Notes: generated by a model not told the origin, from the letters alone. A DNA stretch of 64,000 nt from Arthrobacter sp. PGP41 (GCF_002953935.1 NZ_CP026514.1:3596001-3660000); one strand, 5' to 3'; positions 36,663-45,422 are shown, counted from the stretch's first letter. Made by a program: numbers and translations.

Positions 36663-36884
36663 TTACACGGGGTCGGGCCAGTTGCCCGTGCTGGTGGTGT
36701 AGGTGGTGTCGGCCTTCTTCTCCTTGGTCTCCTTGGAGGAGACAGGATCCGGCCAGTTTCCGGTTCGGGCTACAGCCACTCGTTCCGTGTCGGCAATGGA
36801 ACCTGCAGACAAGACAGCCGGAGCCGCTGCAGAAAACGCCAAGGCCCCAGCTAGGGCGGCTGCCGCTGCAATCTTCTTCAACAT
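36663..36884 (-). CDS. secreted peptide precursor with duplicated TGNWPDPV octapeptide (putative pheromone)
   Basis: Protein of 73 residues. A Sec-type signal peptide (MLKKIAAAAALAGALAFSAAAPA) ends near residues 20-31. The octapeptide TGNWPDPV then appears twice, at residues 41-48 and at the extreme C-terminus (66-73), separated by a Lys/Glu/Thr-rich spacer. Six of the eight codon pairs differ synonymously, so the peptide sequence appears to be held by selection. The first copy follows Ala-Arg, a plausible protease site. A ribosome site (GAGGA) lies 6 bases before the ATG. It is divergent from an XRE/TPR-like regulator and closed by a terminator. I recognise no described family; a signalling peptide is inferred. 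Confidence 0.8.
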   Translation of the reverse strand: MLKKIAAAAALAGALAFSAAAPAVLSAGSIADTERVAVARTGNWPDPVSSKETKEKKADTTYTTSTGNWPDPV

Positions 36885-37012
36885 ATTAGTTCCTCAATAC
36901 GAGTCGGATTCGTTACAAAGCCAGCACTGTCCTTGTTGACATACATTGTAAAATGTTTTCCACAGTGGCTGTCAAGCGCCAAGAGGAAACCTGTGGAGAA
37001 AGGAGGAGTCCC
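36885..37012. promoter_or_regulatory. divergent promoter region of the peptide and its regulator
   Basis: The AT-richest stretch of the neighbourhood. TTGACA is present on both strands, facing each other: 36936-36941 (+) and 36970-36975 (-). For the peptide, TACAAT on the reverse strand (36950-36945) lies 19 bases beyond its -35, or TTTACA at 17 bases. For the regulator TCCACA lies 17 bases beyond. The inverted repeat ACATT-N4-AATGT (36943-36956) sits between the two -35 boxes and is a candidate operator. The two polymerase sites overlap, so only one can be used at a time. Confidence 0.55.
37001..37006 (+). promoter_or_regulatory. ribosome binding site fixing the regulator start
   Basis: AGGAGG, 6 bases before GTG at 37013. 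It is far stronger than anything before the in-frame ATG at 36953, which also lies inside the promoter region. Confidence 0.8.
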
Positions 37013-38278
37013 GTGGGCAACGGATTCGGGGAGAAGCTCCGGGCGGAGAGGCTCGAACGGGGGCTGACACAGGCGGAACTGGGCAAGGACCTGTATTCAC
37101 CCAGCTACATTTCCCTGCTGGAAACAGGGCGCAGGGAGCCAACCGCGGAGGTCATTGAAGAACTGGCGCGCAGGCTGGAGCTCGCACCAAAGGCCTTGGA
37201 AGCATGGAGCCAGCCCATTTCGGTGAGCGATGCCGAGTATGTCCTGGCAGGACTGTACGCCCGCCAGGCATGGGACCTGAGGGACTACCCGCTCGCGGCG
37301 AGCCATGCGGCTGCTGCTGCTCAGATAGCACTGGACGGACGGAACACCAGCGCCTGGTGGAACATGAGCTACATGCAGGCCGAGTGCCTGCTGAAACATG
37401 GCGATTTGCTGGAGTGCAGGGAGCTTGTGGAAAGGCTGCTCGAGCACCCGATGGCCAGGGAATCCGTGGGGCTGGGCGCGCGTGCCCGGCAGATGCTCGC
37501 GGTTGTGTGCCAGCGCCAGGGCCAGCTGACGGCTGCCGTGGAGCATGCAACGGAGGCGGTGGCCTTCGCCAAGCAGTTGCCCAAGGGCTCAGTGATCACC
37601 ATCGGCGCACTCCGGGCCCTGATCGGCGCGTTGGCCGAAAGCGGCCGTCTTAATGAGGCGTGGAAGTACTGCCAGGAATTGCTGGCCCAGGTGGATGAGC
37701 ACGCGATGTCCCAGCTGGCCGGCGAGGTGGCCTGGGTCATCGGCAACGTGGCCTTTATGCGCCACGATTATGTGGAGGGCGTCAAACACCACGAACGCGC
37801 GGCCAAACTGCTGTCACCGGCAAACGACATTGAGCTGTGGGCCCGTTTTAATAAAGCGTCCGCCGCGGTACGGCTGTCATCCGGAATTGTGGAGCCTGAA
37901 ACGCTGTCATCCATTGAGCGGGCCGAGCTTGCCTTTTCAATCGTCAGCGGCACCAAGAGCGATGAGCTGGAAGTTGCTTTCATCCGCGCCCGCTGGCTGT
38001 ACCTGACCGGGGACATTGTTGCCGCCGTCGAGAAGCTCAGGGAAATCCATGCCGAGCGGGACAGCCTGGCGAAGCACACCGCCGGCGAAGTGTCGCTGCT
38101 GCTGGGGAAGTCGCTCAAGGCTGCGGGCGAATCAGAGGAAGCCCTGGTGCACCTCGAAGAAGCGCAGAAAGCCTTCAGTGCCGCTGGAGCTGCTGACCGC
38201 GTCCAGCAGGCACTGGACGCGGTCCTGGAAATAAAGCTGGCCCAGCGGCGCGCTGCAGCCGCTTCCAAAGCCAGCTAG
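37013..38278 (+). CDS. XRE-HTH regulator with helical TPR-like sensor body (RRNPP-like)
   Basis: Protein of 421 residues starting at GTG 37013. The N-terminal XRE helix-turn-helix is FGEKLRAERLERGLTQAELG then SPSYISLLETGRREPTAEVI, the same layout as PlcR/Rgg-type regulators. The remaining 350 residues are almost entirely helical with TPR-like spacing of Ala and aromatic residues: YARQAWDLRDYPLAASHA, AWWNMSYMQAECLLKHGD, ARARQMLAVVCQRQGQ. That is the fold which binds short peptides in RRNPP receptors. It is divergent from the duplicated-octapeptide gene, the natural candidate for its ligand. It converges with purC, 36 bases away. Confidence 0.85.
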   Translation: MGNGFGEKLRAERLERGLTQAELGKDLYSPSYISLLETGRREPTAEVIEELARRLELAPKALEAWSQPISVSDAEYVLAGLYARQAWDLRDYPLAASHAAAAAQIALDGRNTSAWWNMSYMQAECLLKHGDLLECRELVERLLEHPMARESVGLGARARQMLAVVCQRQGQLTAAVEHATEAVAFAKQLPKGSVITIGALRALIGALAESGRLNEAWKYCQELLAQVDEHAMSQLAGEVAWVIGNVAFMRHDYVEGVKHHERAAKLLSPANDIELWARFNKASAAVRLSSGIVEPETLSSIERAELAFSIVSGTKSDELEVAFIRARWLYLTGDIVAAVEKLREIHAERDSLAKHTAGEVSLLLGKSLKAAGESEEALVHLEEAQKAFSAAGAADRVQQALDAVLEIKLAQRRAAAASKAS

Positions 38279-38314
38279 TCAACACGCCGTTCGCCGGGAG
38301 CAGCTGGGGCTCCG

Positions 38315-39253
38315 TCAGGCGAAGGTTTTCCCCGTAAGTTTCTCGTAGGCCTCGACGTAGCGGCTGCGGGTGCGGTCGATGACCTCGGCCGGCAGGGCCG
38401 GCGGAGGAACGTCCGAGGACCTGTCCCAGCCCGATTCGTCCGATGTGAGCCAATCCCGGACGTACTGCTTGTCATAGGAAGGCTGTGCACGGCCCGGCTG
38501 GTATGTTGCGGCGTCCCAGAACCGTGAGGAATCCGGCGTGAGGACCTCATCGCCAAGCGTGATCGAGCCCGAAACGGCGTCGTAGCCAAACTCCACCTTG
38601 GTGTCCGCCAGGATGATGCCGCGTTCCCGCGCGATCCTTTCGGCCGTGGTGTAGATCTTCAAGGTGAGCTCGCTCAGGCGTCCTGCGATGTCGTCGCCCA
38701 CCATGGCCGCCACGGCGTCGTAGGTGATGTTCTCGTCATGCTCCCCTACCGCCGCCTTGGCCGAGGGCGTGAAAATGGCGTGGTCCAAGCGCGAACCGTC
38801 CACCAGTCCCTCCGGGAGCGGAATGCTGCACACGGTCCCCGAGGCCTTGTATTCCTGCAGGCCGGAGCCTGTGAGGTAGCCGCGGGCGATGCATTCCACC
38901 GGGAACATGTCCAGCTTCTTGCAGATCATGGCCCGGCCCTCCACCGCGGCGGGGACGCCGTCCTCCACCGTGGATCCCAGCACGTGGTGTTCCACGCCCA
39001 ACTGGTCAAACCACCACAGGCTCAACTGGGTGAGGATGCGCCCCTTGTCCGGAATCGCGCTGGACAGGACATGGTCAAAGGCGCTGATCCTGTCGCTGGC
39101 TACCACCAGCACACAGTCCTGGCCGACGCGCCGCAGGATGGACTCGTCCGCCGGCTCGTACAGGTCCCTGACTTTCCCCGAGTAGACATGGGTCCATCCG
39201 GGCAGGTCAGGGGCCGTGGTGCTGAAACCGCGCGATGCTGGAACGTTGCTCAT
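38315..39253 (-). CDS. purC: SAICAR synthase
   Basis: Phosphoribosylaminoimidazole-succinocarboxamide synthase of 312 residues, the eukaryote-like long form, joining CAIR and aspartate in purine synthesis. Motifs: YSGKVRDLYE (ATP loop), VASDRISAFDHVL, PVECIARGYLTGSG and LADTKVEFGYD. The ATG at 39253 is 1 base after the purD stop, so purD-purC form an operon; an earlier ATG (39295) lies within purD. Confidence 0.96.
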   Translation of the reverse strand: MSNVPASRGFSTTAPDLPGWTHVYSGKVRDLYEPADESILRRVGQDCVLVVASDRISAFDHVLSSAIPDKGRILTQLSLWWFDQLGVEHHVLGSTVEDGVPAAVEGRAMICKKLDMFPVECIARGYLTGSGLQEYKASGTVCSIPLPEGLVDGSRLDHAIFTPSAKAAVGEHDENITYDAVAAMVGDDIAGRLSELTLKIYTTAERIARERGIILADTKVEFGYDAVSGSITLGDEVLTPDSSRFWDAATYQPGRAQPSYDKQYVRDWLTSDESGWDRSSDVPPPALPAEVIDRTRSRYVEAYEKLTGKTFA

Positions 39254-39254
39254 G

Positions 39255-40571
39255 CTAGGCCTTCGTCTTGGTCCCGTGGAGGGATGCACTGGCATTGAAG
39301 GGGACCTTCACTTCCCCGCGGGCAGCTTTGCCGCCGATGTCCGTGCGGAACTGCGCGCCCTCGAGCTGAATCAGTTCCACGCCGTCGTACGCTCTTTCAC
39401 GCGCCTCCACCAGGTCGCTGCCCAGCGCGACGACGGCGAGCACGCGTCCACCGGCGGACACCACCTTACCGTCCTCGTCGAAGGAGGTGCCGGCGTGGAT
39501 GACGTGCACGCCCTCCAGTTCCTCCGCCTTCTTGAGCCCGCGGATGCGGTCTCCGGTGCGCGGAGTGTCCGGGTAGTTTTCGGACGCGACGACGACGGCG
39601 ACGGCAGTCTCCTTCGCCCACCGCAGCTCTTCCGCCTTGTCCAGTTCGCCCTTGGCAGCTGCCAGCAGCAGGGCACCAAGGGGCGTCTTGAGCCGGGCGA
39701 GGACGGCCTGGGTTTCCGGGTCGCCGAAACGGACGTTGAATTCGATGACGCGGGTGCCCCGCGAGGTGAGTGCCAGGCCAACGAACAGTACGCCGACAAA
39801 CGGGGTGCCACGGCTTGCCATTTCGTTGACGGTGGGCTGGGCGACGCGGTCCAGGACTTCCTGGACCAGGCCTTCCGGCGCCCATTCCAGCGGAGTGTAG
39901 GCGCCCATGCCGCCGGTGTTGGGGCCTTCGTCGTTGTCGAAGATCCGCTTGAAATCCTGTGCCGGGGAAAGTGCCACGGTGTTGTGTCCGTCGCAAAGGA
40001 CGAAGAGGGAGACCTCGGGCCCGTCCAGGAACTCCTCGATGACAACCGAGCCGCCGGCGTCGAAGCAGGACTGCGCGTGGGCCAGGGCTTCCTCGCGGTC
40101 CTTGGTGACAACCACGCCCTTGCCTGCGGCCAGGCCGTCGTCCTTCACCACATAGGGGGCGCCGAAGGTGTCCAGGGCCGAGGCGGCTTCCTCGGCGTTG
40201 GCGGCCACCATGGCCATGGCCGTGGGCACTCCGGCTTCGGCCATGATTTCCTTGGCGAAAGCCTTGGAGGCCTCGAGCTGCGCCGCCGCCTTGCTGGGGC
40301 CGAACACGGGGATCCCGGCCTCGCGGACAGCGTCGGACACACCTGCTGCGAGCGGCGCCTCCGGACCCACCACCACCAGGTCCACAGTGAGCCTGGTGGC
40401 CAGGGCGGCCACGGCGTCGGGATCGTTGGCGTTGATGTTGTGGGTTGGGACCAGCTTGCTGATGCCGGCGTTGCCGGGAGCTGAGTGGACCTCGGACACG
40501 TTGGGGTCGGCGAGCAGGGAGCGGACAATGGCGTGTTCGCGGCCTCCGGGGCCGATGACGAGTACCTTCAC
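39255..40571 (-). CDS. purD: phosphoribosylamine-glycine ligase
   Basis: GAR synthetase of 438 residues, ATP-grasp family, second step of purine synthesis. The start is GTG at 40571, giving the standard N-terminus MKVLVIGPGGREHAIV, with GGAG 5 bases upstream; a longer frame to 40628 lacks support. ATP-grasp motifs are PYVVKDDGLAAGKGVVV, VIEEFLDGPEVSLF and VIEFNVRFGDPETQ. It leads the purD-purC operon. Confidence 0.96.
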   Translation of the reverse strand: MKVLVIGPGGREHAIVRSLLADPNVSEVHSAPGNAGISKLVPTHNINANDPDAVAALATRLTVDLVVVGPEAPLAAGVSDAVREAGIPVFGPSKAAAQLEASKAFAKEIMAEAGVPTAMAMVAANAEEAASALDTFGAPYVVKDDGLAAGKGVVVTKDREEALAHAQSCFDAGGSVVIEEFLDGPEVSLFVLCDGHNTVALSPAQDFKRIFDNDEGPNTGGMGAYTPLEWAPEGLVQEVLDRVAQPTVNEMASRGTPFVGVLFVGLALTSRGTRVIEFNVRFGDPETQAVLARLKTPLGALLLAAAKGELDKAEELRWAKETAVAVVVASENYPDTPRTGDRIRGLKKAEELEGVHVIHAGTSFDEDGKVVSAGGRVLAVVALGSDLVEARERAYDGVELIQLEGAQFRTDIGGKAARGEVKVPFNASASLHGTKTKA

Positions 40572-40684
40572 AGTCTCCAAGGGTACTTTGTGCACCCTGC
40601 CCGTTCCTAAGCTGTGTCGGCGGTTCAATCCTGTACCCCGGCAGCCGCGACAATCCGTAGCCCCCGCCGCTCCGAATACCCATC

Positions 40685-42262
40685 ATGAAGAAGCTGAGGA
40701 ACTCGCCCAAGGGACCCATTGCCATGGCCGCGCTGGCAGGCGCGGTGGCAGCCGCCGTCGTCCTTGCCGTGGCCGAACTGCTCGGGGCGTTCTTCACCGC
40801 GCGCGCCACACCGCTGATCGCCCTGGGATCGACCTTCATCGACTTCACGCCGTCCTGGCTGAAGGACTTCGCCATCGCCACTTTCGGCACCAATGACAAA
40901 GCTGCGCTCTTCGCGGGCATGGGAGTGACCATTGCCGTGCTGGCATGCGTCCTGGGCGTGGTGGCCTACCGGCGCTGGGCATTGGGCGTGTTGGGGGTCC
41001 TGGCCATGGGGGCGGTCATCGTCGCGAGCGTGGTGACCCGGGCAGGCGTCGGGCCGGCAGATGCCCTCCCCTCGGTAGCGGGCACCCTTGCCGGCCTGGC
41101 ATCCCTGCGGCTGCTGATGAACCGCCTGCCGCGGCAGGCTGCGTGGCCGGAAGCCCCCGCTAAGGCTGCCGCTGACGCTGCCGAACGCCCTGGGACAAGC
41201 CGCCGGCGCTTCTTCGCTGCAGCGGGGATCACCGCGGCCGCTGCAGGTTTGGCGGCCACCGGAGGCAGGCTGCTGGGTGCGGCCCGCAGCAACATCCTCC
41301 AGGCACGGGACGCCCTGAAGCTGCCCGCCCCGGCCAAGGCTGCGCCGGCCGTTCCCGCCGGCGTCCAGTCACCGGTGCCGGGAGTTGCGCCGTGGCTGAC
41401 GCCCAACGGCGAGTTCTACCGCATTGACACCGCCCTCAGCGTTCCGGAAATCGACGTGGACAGCTGGGAGCTCCGGGTCCACGGCATGGTGGAGGAGGAG
41501 GTCCGCCTCACCTTCCAGGACCTGCTCGACGCCGACCTGATCGAGTCCCACGTCACCCTCACCTGCGTGTCCAATCCCGTGGGCGGAAACCTGGCCGGTA
41601 ACGCCAAATGGCTGGGCCTGCCGCTGCGGGAGGTCTTGAAGCGGGCAAAGCCCAAGGACGGCGCGGACATGGTGCTGTCCACGTCCGTCGACGGCTTCAG
41701 CGCCTCCACGCCTCTGGCGGTGCTGCAGGACGACCGGGACGCGATGCTGGCCATCGGCATGAACGGCGAGCCCCTGCCGCTGGAGCACGGCTATCCCGTG
41801 CGGATGGTGGTTCCGGGCCTGTACGGCTTTGTCTCCGCCACCAAGTGGGTGGTGGACCTCGAAGTGACCAGGTTCGCGGACAGCAAGGCCTACTGGACCG
41901 AGCGCGGCTGGTCCGAACGAGGCCCCATCAAGACGATGGCCCGCGTGGACGTCCCCAAGTCCTTCGCCAAGGTTCCCGCCGGAAAAGTGGCCATCGGCGG
42001 CACCGCCTGGGCCCAGACGCGCGGCATCACCAAAGTGGAAATCCAGGTGGACGACGGCGACTGGGCGGCGGCGGATCTTTCCGCGGAGGCATCCGTGGTT
42101 ACGTGGCGCCAGTGGTCCTACCAGTGGGACGCGGCCCCCGGCCAGCACTACATCAAAGTCCGTGCCACCGACGGGTCCGGCGAAGTGCAGACGGACCGGC
42201 GCGCGGACCCCGTTCCCGACGGCGCGTCCGGCTGGCAGTCCGTGATGGTCACGGTCGAGTAG
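40685..42262 (+). CDS. membrane-anchored molybdopterin oxidoreductase (sulfite oxidase family)
   Basis: Protein of 525 residues. Four N-terminal membrane helices (about 12-32, 75-95, 99-118, 130-146) are followed by a twin-arginine-like SRRRFF (172-177) and a fifth helix. The molybdopterin domain then begins; Cys294 in TLTCVSNPVGGNL is the expected Mo ligand. The C-terminal Mo-co dimerisation domain (Ig-like) contains GTAWAQTRGITKVEIQVDDG. The active domain should face outside. Substrate is unknown; nitrate- or sulfite-like oxyanions and sulfoxides are typical. A MocA-like gene lies about 2.5 kb downstream. Confidence 0.92.
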   Translation: MKKLRNSPKGPIAMAALAGAVAAAVVLAVAELLGAFFTARATPLIALGSTFIDFTPSWLKDFAIATFGTNDKAALFAGMGVTIAVLACVLGVVAYRRWALGVLGVLAMGAVIVASVVTRAGVGPADALPSVAGTLAGLASLRLLMNRLPRQAAWPEAPAKAAADAAERPGTSRRRFFAAAGITAAAAGLAATGGRLLGAARSNILQARDALKLPAPAKAAPAVPAGVQSPVPGVAPWLTPNGEFYRIDTALSVPEIDVDSWELRVHGMVEEEVRLTFQDLLDADLIESHVTLTCVSNPVGGNLAGNAKWLGLPLREVLKRAKPKDGADMVLSTSVDGFSASTPLAVLQDDRDAMLAIGMNGEPLPLEHGYPVRMVVPGLYGFVSATKWVVDLEVTRFADSKAYWTERGWSERGPIKTMARVDVPKSFAKVPAGKVAIGGTAWAQTRGITKVEIQVDDGDWAAADLSAEASVVTWRQWSYQWDAAPGQHYIKVRATDGSGEVQTDRRADPVPDGASGWQSVMVTVE

Positions 42263-42308
42263 GGCGGCCTTCCGCCGCATTCCATCAGGCGGCCCCTAGA
42301 CTGGCACC

Positions 42309-43325
42309 ATGCCGCACAACCCGCATGCCACCTTTACCGTGGACTCCGCAGTGGAACTGGCCGTGATCGAACGGAGCGGTTTTGTGGAGTCGCGGCACAT
42401 CGGTTCTGCCGTGCTCCTGGCCGCGGACGGGTCCGTGGTTACTGAGCTGGGCGACATCAACACCCCGATTCTTGCCAGGTCCACGCTGAAGCCGTTCCAG
42501 GCCCTGGCAGCCATGCAGTCCGGCGTTCCGTTGCGGGGCGCGCAGGTGGCGGTGGCCTGTGGCAGCCACACCGGGTCCTTAGACCATATGGATGTAGTGG
42601 AAGGAATGCTCAAGGCAGCCGGGGTGCGCGAGGACCAGCTCCAGTGCCCGGAGGCCTGGCCCCAGGACGAGACGGCCCGCAACTGGCTGGTGCGGTCAGA
42701 GCGGGGAAAGTCCCGGCTTGCGTGCAACTGTTCCGGCAAGCACGCGGCATTCCTCTGGGCATGCACCGAAAACGGCTGGGATACCCACAGCTACCTGGAA
42801 CCCAACCACCCGCTGCAGCAGCGGGTCCGCACCGTCATCGAGGAATACACGGGCGAGAAGATCGCCCACCTGGGCATCGATGGCTGCGGCGCTCCGGTGG
42901 CGGCAATTTCCCTCATGGGGCTGGCCAGGGGTTACTCGCTGCTGGCAAAAGCCCCGGGCGACCAGAGCTTCAGCGCCCGTGCCGCCACCATTGCAACGTC
43001 CATGCTGGACTACCCTTGGGCGGTCCAGGGCCGGGGCGAGGCCAACACACTGGTTATGGACGAGCTGGAGATCATCGCGAAGATCGGGGCGGAAGGCGTC
43101 CTGGCCATGGCCACGCCGCAGGGTGTTTCCGTAGCCGTGAAGATCCTGGACGGGAACGTCCGGGCCACCTCGCTGGTGGCATTGACCCTCCTGGCCGCGG
43201 CCGGCGCGGTTGAGATCCCCGGGGTTGCCAGCGTTTTGGAAAAGGTGGTTGCCCCTGTGCTGGGCGGCGGAAGACCTGTTGGAAAAATTCGGCTGGGTCC
43301 CGCAGTGTCGGCGCTGCTGGACTAG
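42309..43325 (+). CDS. L-asparaginase II (Rhizobium-type, Asparaginase_II family)
   Basis: Asparaginase of 338 residues of the class typified by Rhizobium etli enzymes, unrelated to AnsA/AnsB. Conserved blocks are ARSTLKPFQA (Ser-x-x-Lys), VACGSHTGS, NCSGKHAAFL and IDGCGAPV, which contain the Ser/Lys and Cys residues of the family active site. It is cytoplasmic, with no signal peptide. The following small gene may be cotranscribed. Confidence 0.92.
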   Translation: MPHNPHATFTVDSAVELAVIERSGFVESRHIGSAVLLAADGSVVTELGDINTPILARSTLKPFQALAAMQSGVPLRGAQVAVACGSHTGSLDHMDVVEGMLKAAGVREDQLQCPEAWPQDETARNWLVRSERGKSRLACNCSGKHAAFLWACTENGWDTHSYLEPNHPLQQRVRTVIEEYTGEKIAHLGIDGCGAPVAAISLMGLARGYSLLAKAPGDQSFSARAATIATSMLDYPWAVQGRGEANTLVMDELEIIAKIGAEGVLAMATPQGVSVAVKILDGNVRATSLVALTLLAAAGAVEIPGVASVLEKVVAPVLGGGRPVGKIRLGPAVSALLD

Positions 43326-43383
43326 GCTCTTGCCGCGCGAAGTTCTCTTTGTCGCCAACCCCAACGTGAAGGAAGCCGGATCC

Positions 43384-43761
43384 ATGGCTGGTGCCCGCCG
43401 TCGTATCGACCCCACGGAGGGCGCCGCCGCCCTCGCAGCCTGGCAGGAAGCCGCCGCCCCGCCGTCGGACCTTCCCGTTCCAAGGCCCGTCCTCGCTACT
43501 GCCGTACGGTACAGCCTGGAGGAGCTCACCGCCCGGGCACCGGGCAATTCCGTGGAGGTGCGGGTGCCGCCGTTCGGCGTCACCCAGTGTGTGGAAGGTC
43601 CGCGGCATACGCGCGGCACGCCGCCCAACGTCATAGAGTGCGACGCCGCCACCTGGCTTGCGTTGGTTACGGGCCAGTTGGGCTGGGCGGACGCGGTGGC
43701 CGCGCACAGGGTTGCTGCCTCGGGCCTCCGGGCTGACCTCTCCGCACTGCTCCCGCTGTAG
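43384..43761 (+). CDS. sterol carrier family protein
   Basis: Protein of 125 residues from the ATG at 43384, after GGAAGCC. Homologues in actinobacteria are annotated as sterol-carrier (SCP2-like) proteins of unknown ligand. The pattern RPVLATAVRYSLEELTARAPGNSVEVRVPPFG and NVIECDAATWLALVTGQLGW supports this. The gene usually lies near pur genes. It probably binds a small hydrophobic molecule; nothing more can be said. Confidence 0.75.
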   Translation: MAGARRRIDPTEGAAALAAWQEAAAPPSDLPVPRPVLATAVRYSLEELTARAPGNSVEVRVPPFGVTQCVEGPRHTRGTPPNVIECDAATWLALVTGQLGWADAVAAHRVAASGLRADLSALLPL

Positions 43762-43767
43762 CCGGGC

Positions 43768-44529
43768 TCAGCCGCGGCCGATGAAGGGCATGCCGGCGGC
43801 GGTGACCACCACGGACCCCACACTGGCCGACGCCGGCATGTTGGCCATCATCAGGACAGCCCGGGCTGCGTCCGCCACGGGGAAGGTGGGCTCCACGCGG
43901 CGGCTGCCATCGGCCTGGAGCGCCCCGGCACCCACGCCGATGGTGTCCATGATCTCCGTGGCCGTGTTGCCGATGTCGATCTGCCCGCACGTGATCCCGA
44001 AGCCCCGCCCGTCCAGCTCGATGCTTTTGGTGAGGCCGGTCAGGGCGTGCTTGGTGACGGCGTAGGCCACCGTCCGGGGCCGTGGCGAGTGCGCCGAAAT
44101 GGAGCCGTTGTTGATGATCCGCCCACCTTGCGGGTCCTGCGCCTTCATGGCCCGGACCGCGGCGGCGGCGCACAGCATGGATCCCGTCAGGTTGACCGCG
44201 AGGGTAGCGTTCCAGTCCTCCAGCGAAATCTCGTCCACGCTGGCTGCCGGCCCGAACACTCCGGCGTTGTTGAACAGCAGGTCCACCCGGCCCCACCGCC
44301 GGCGGACCGCTTCAAAGAGCCTTTCGACGTCGTCGGGCCGGGTGACGTCGCACGGCACCACCAGCGCTTCGGGGTGATCGTCCGCCGCCTCCTTCAACTG
44401 CGCTTCCCGGCGGCCCGCCAGCGCTACCCGGTATCCGGCGGCCAGCATCTGCCGGGCCACCTCCCGCCCGATGCCGGAACCTGCTCCGGTAACGACGGCA
44501 ACCCGCGCGGCGGAAGGGGTATTGTTCAC
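43768..44529 (-). CDS. short-chain dehydrogenase/reductase
   Basis: SDR of 253 residues from GTG 44529, with AAGGAGA before it. The cofactor motif is TGAGSGIG, followed by AGRR, which favours NADP. NNAG and the catalytic set Ser (NNGSISAHS), Tyr and Lys (VAYAVTKHAL) are intact. The substrate is unknown. An upstream extension of the frame lacks start signals. Confidence 0.9.
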   Translation of the reverse strand: MNNTPSAARVAVVTGAGSGIGREVARQMLAAGYRVALAGRREAQLKEAADDHPEALVVPCDVTRPDDVERLFEAVRRRWGRVDLLFNNAGVFGPAASVDEISLEDWNATLAVNLTGSMLCAAAAVRAMKAQDPQGGRIINNGSISAHSPRPRTVAYAVTKHALTGLTKSIELDGRGFGITCGQIDIGNTATEIMDTIGVGAGALQADGSRRVEPTFPVADAARAVLMMANMPASASVGSVVVTAAGMPFIGRG

Positions 44530-44756
44530 GCTGTTCTCCTTGGGATGTGGTGCTAAAAGGGCGGCCGGCACGCCAGTGCTGTTCAGCGGCCAGCCTATGA
44601 CGGTCTTGGGCCGCGGCGCAGCGTAGGTCCGCACCTTGGAAGTGGGCAGCCCCATACTCATCCAGGCCAGGCGGATGAACCTGACGGCTTTGTCCGGTCA
44701 GGAGCCTTCGACGCCGGCGCCGGACGGGGTTCCCGCCGGGAGGATAAAGTGCAGCT

Positions 44757-45383
44757 ATGGGGTTCCCGGATAAGGTCAGGGCCACCGGCGTCGTTCTGGC
44801 CGCCGGCGCAGGCACCCGGCTGGGCCTGGGGCCGAAGGCGCTCCTGCCCTACCGTGGACGGCCGCTCGTGGAAGCCATCGCCGGAACGCTGTTCGATGGC
44901 GGTTGCCGGGAAGTGGTGGTGGTCCTGGGGGCAGGCGCGGCCAAGGTTGAAGCCGCTGCCCGCCTAGGGCGCTGCAGGGTTGTGGTCAATACCGGCTGGG
45001 AGTCCGGGATGGGTGGTTCGTTCCTGCTCGGGGCCCAGGCTGCGGATCCCCGGGACCACGTTCTGATCGCTTTGGTGGACCAGCCGGGCCTGGCCCGGGA
45101 AAGCGTGGAACGGCTCCTGGCCCGCCACCGCCCCGGACGCATCACCGCCGCCGCGTACCGCAGCCGTGACAGCAGCGACGCCGGCGACGCCGCACTCCGC
45201 CGCGGCCACCCCCTGCTTATCGACGCCTCCCTGCGGGAGGCGGTGTGCGCAACGGTGACGGGCGACGCCGGGGCACGCGGCTTCCTGCGGGCGCATCCGG
45301 AGCTTGTTGATGAGGTGGACTGCAGTGACCTGTCCACCGGTGAGGACGTGGACACCCCGGACCAGTTGGGGCTTCTCCGCTAG
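44757..45383 (+). CDS. MocA/MobA-like nucleotidyltransferase
   Basis: NTP transferase of 208 residues related to molybdenum cofactor cytidylyltransferase (MocA). The nucleotide-binding loop is VVLAAGAGTRLGLGPKALLPYRGRP; VVVNTGWESGMGGSFLLG and ALVDQPGL are typical of the MocA group. XDH-type enzymes use the cytosine dinucleotide form, so this gene probably serves the xanthine dehydrogenase about 2 kb away. Confidence 0.88.
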   Translation: MGFPDKVRATGVVLAAGAGTRLGLGPKALLPYRGRPLVEAIAGTLFDGGCREVVVVLGAGAAKVEAAARLGRCRVVVNTGWESGMGGSFLLGAQAADPRDHVLIALVDQPGLARESVERLLARHRPGRITAAAYRSRDSSDAGDAALRRGHPLLIDASLREAVCATVTGDAGARGFLRAHPELVDEVDCSDLSTGEDVDTPDQLGLLR

Positions 45384-45422
45384 CAGCCGAGGGTGGAATT
45401 TGTGTGCGGGAAAGAGTCCTGC

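Noticed and set aside
36953..37012. ATG at 36953 as the start of the XRE/TPR regulator
   Set aside because: It lies in the promoter region and has no ribosome site, whereas GTG at 37013 has AGGAGG at ideal spacing and starts at the HTH domain.
39216..40484. Forward frame of 422 codons opposite purD
   Set aside because: Shadow of purD, whose ATP-grasp motifs are complete on the reverse strand.
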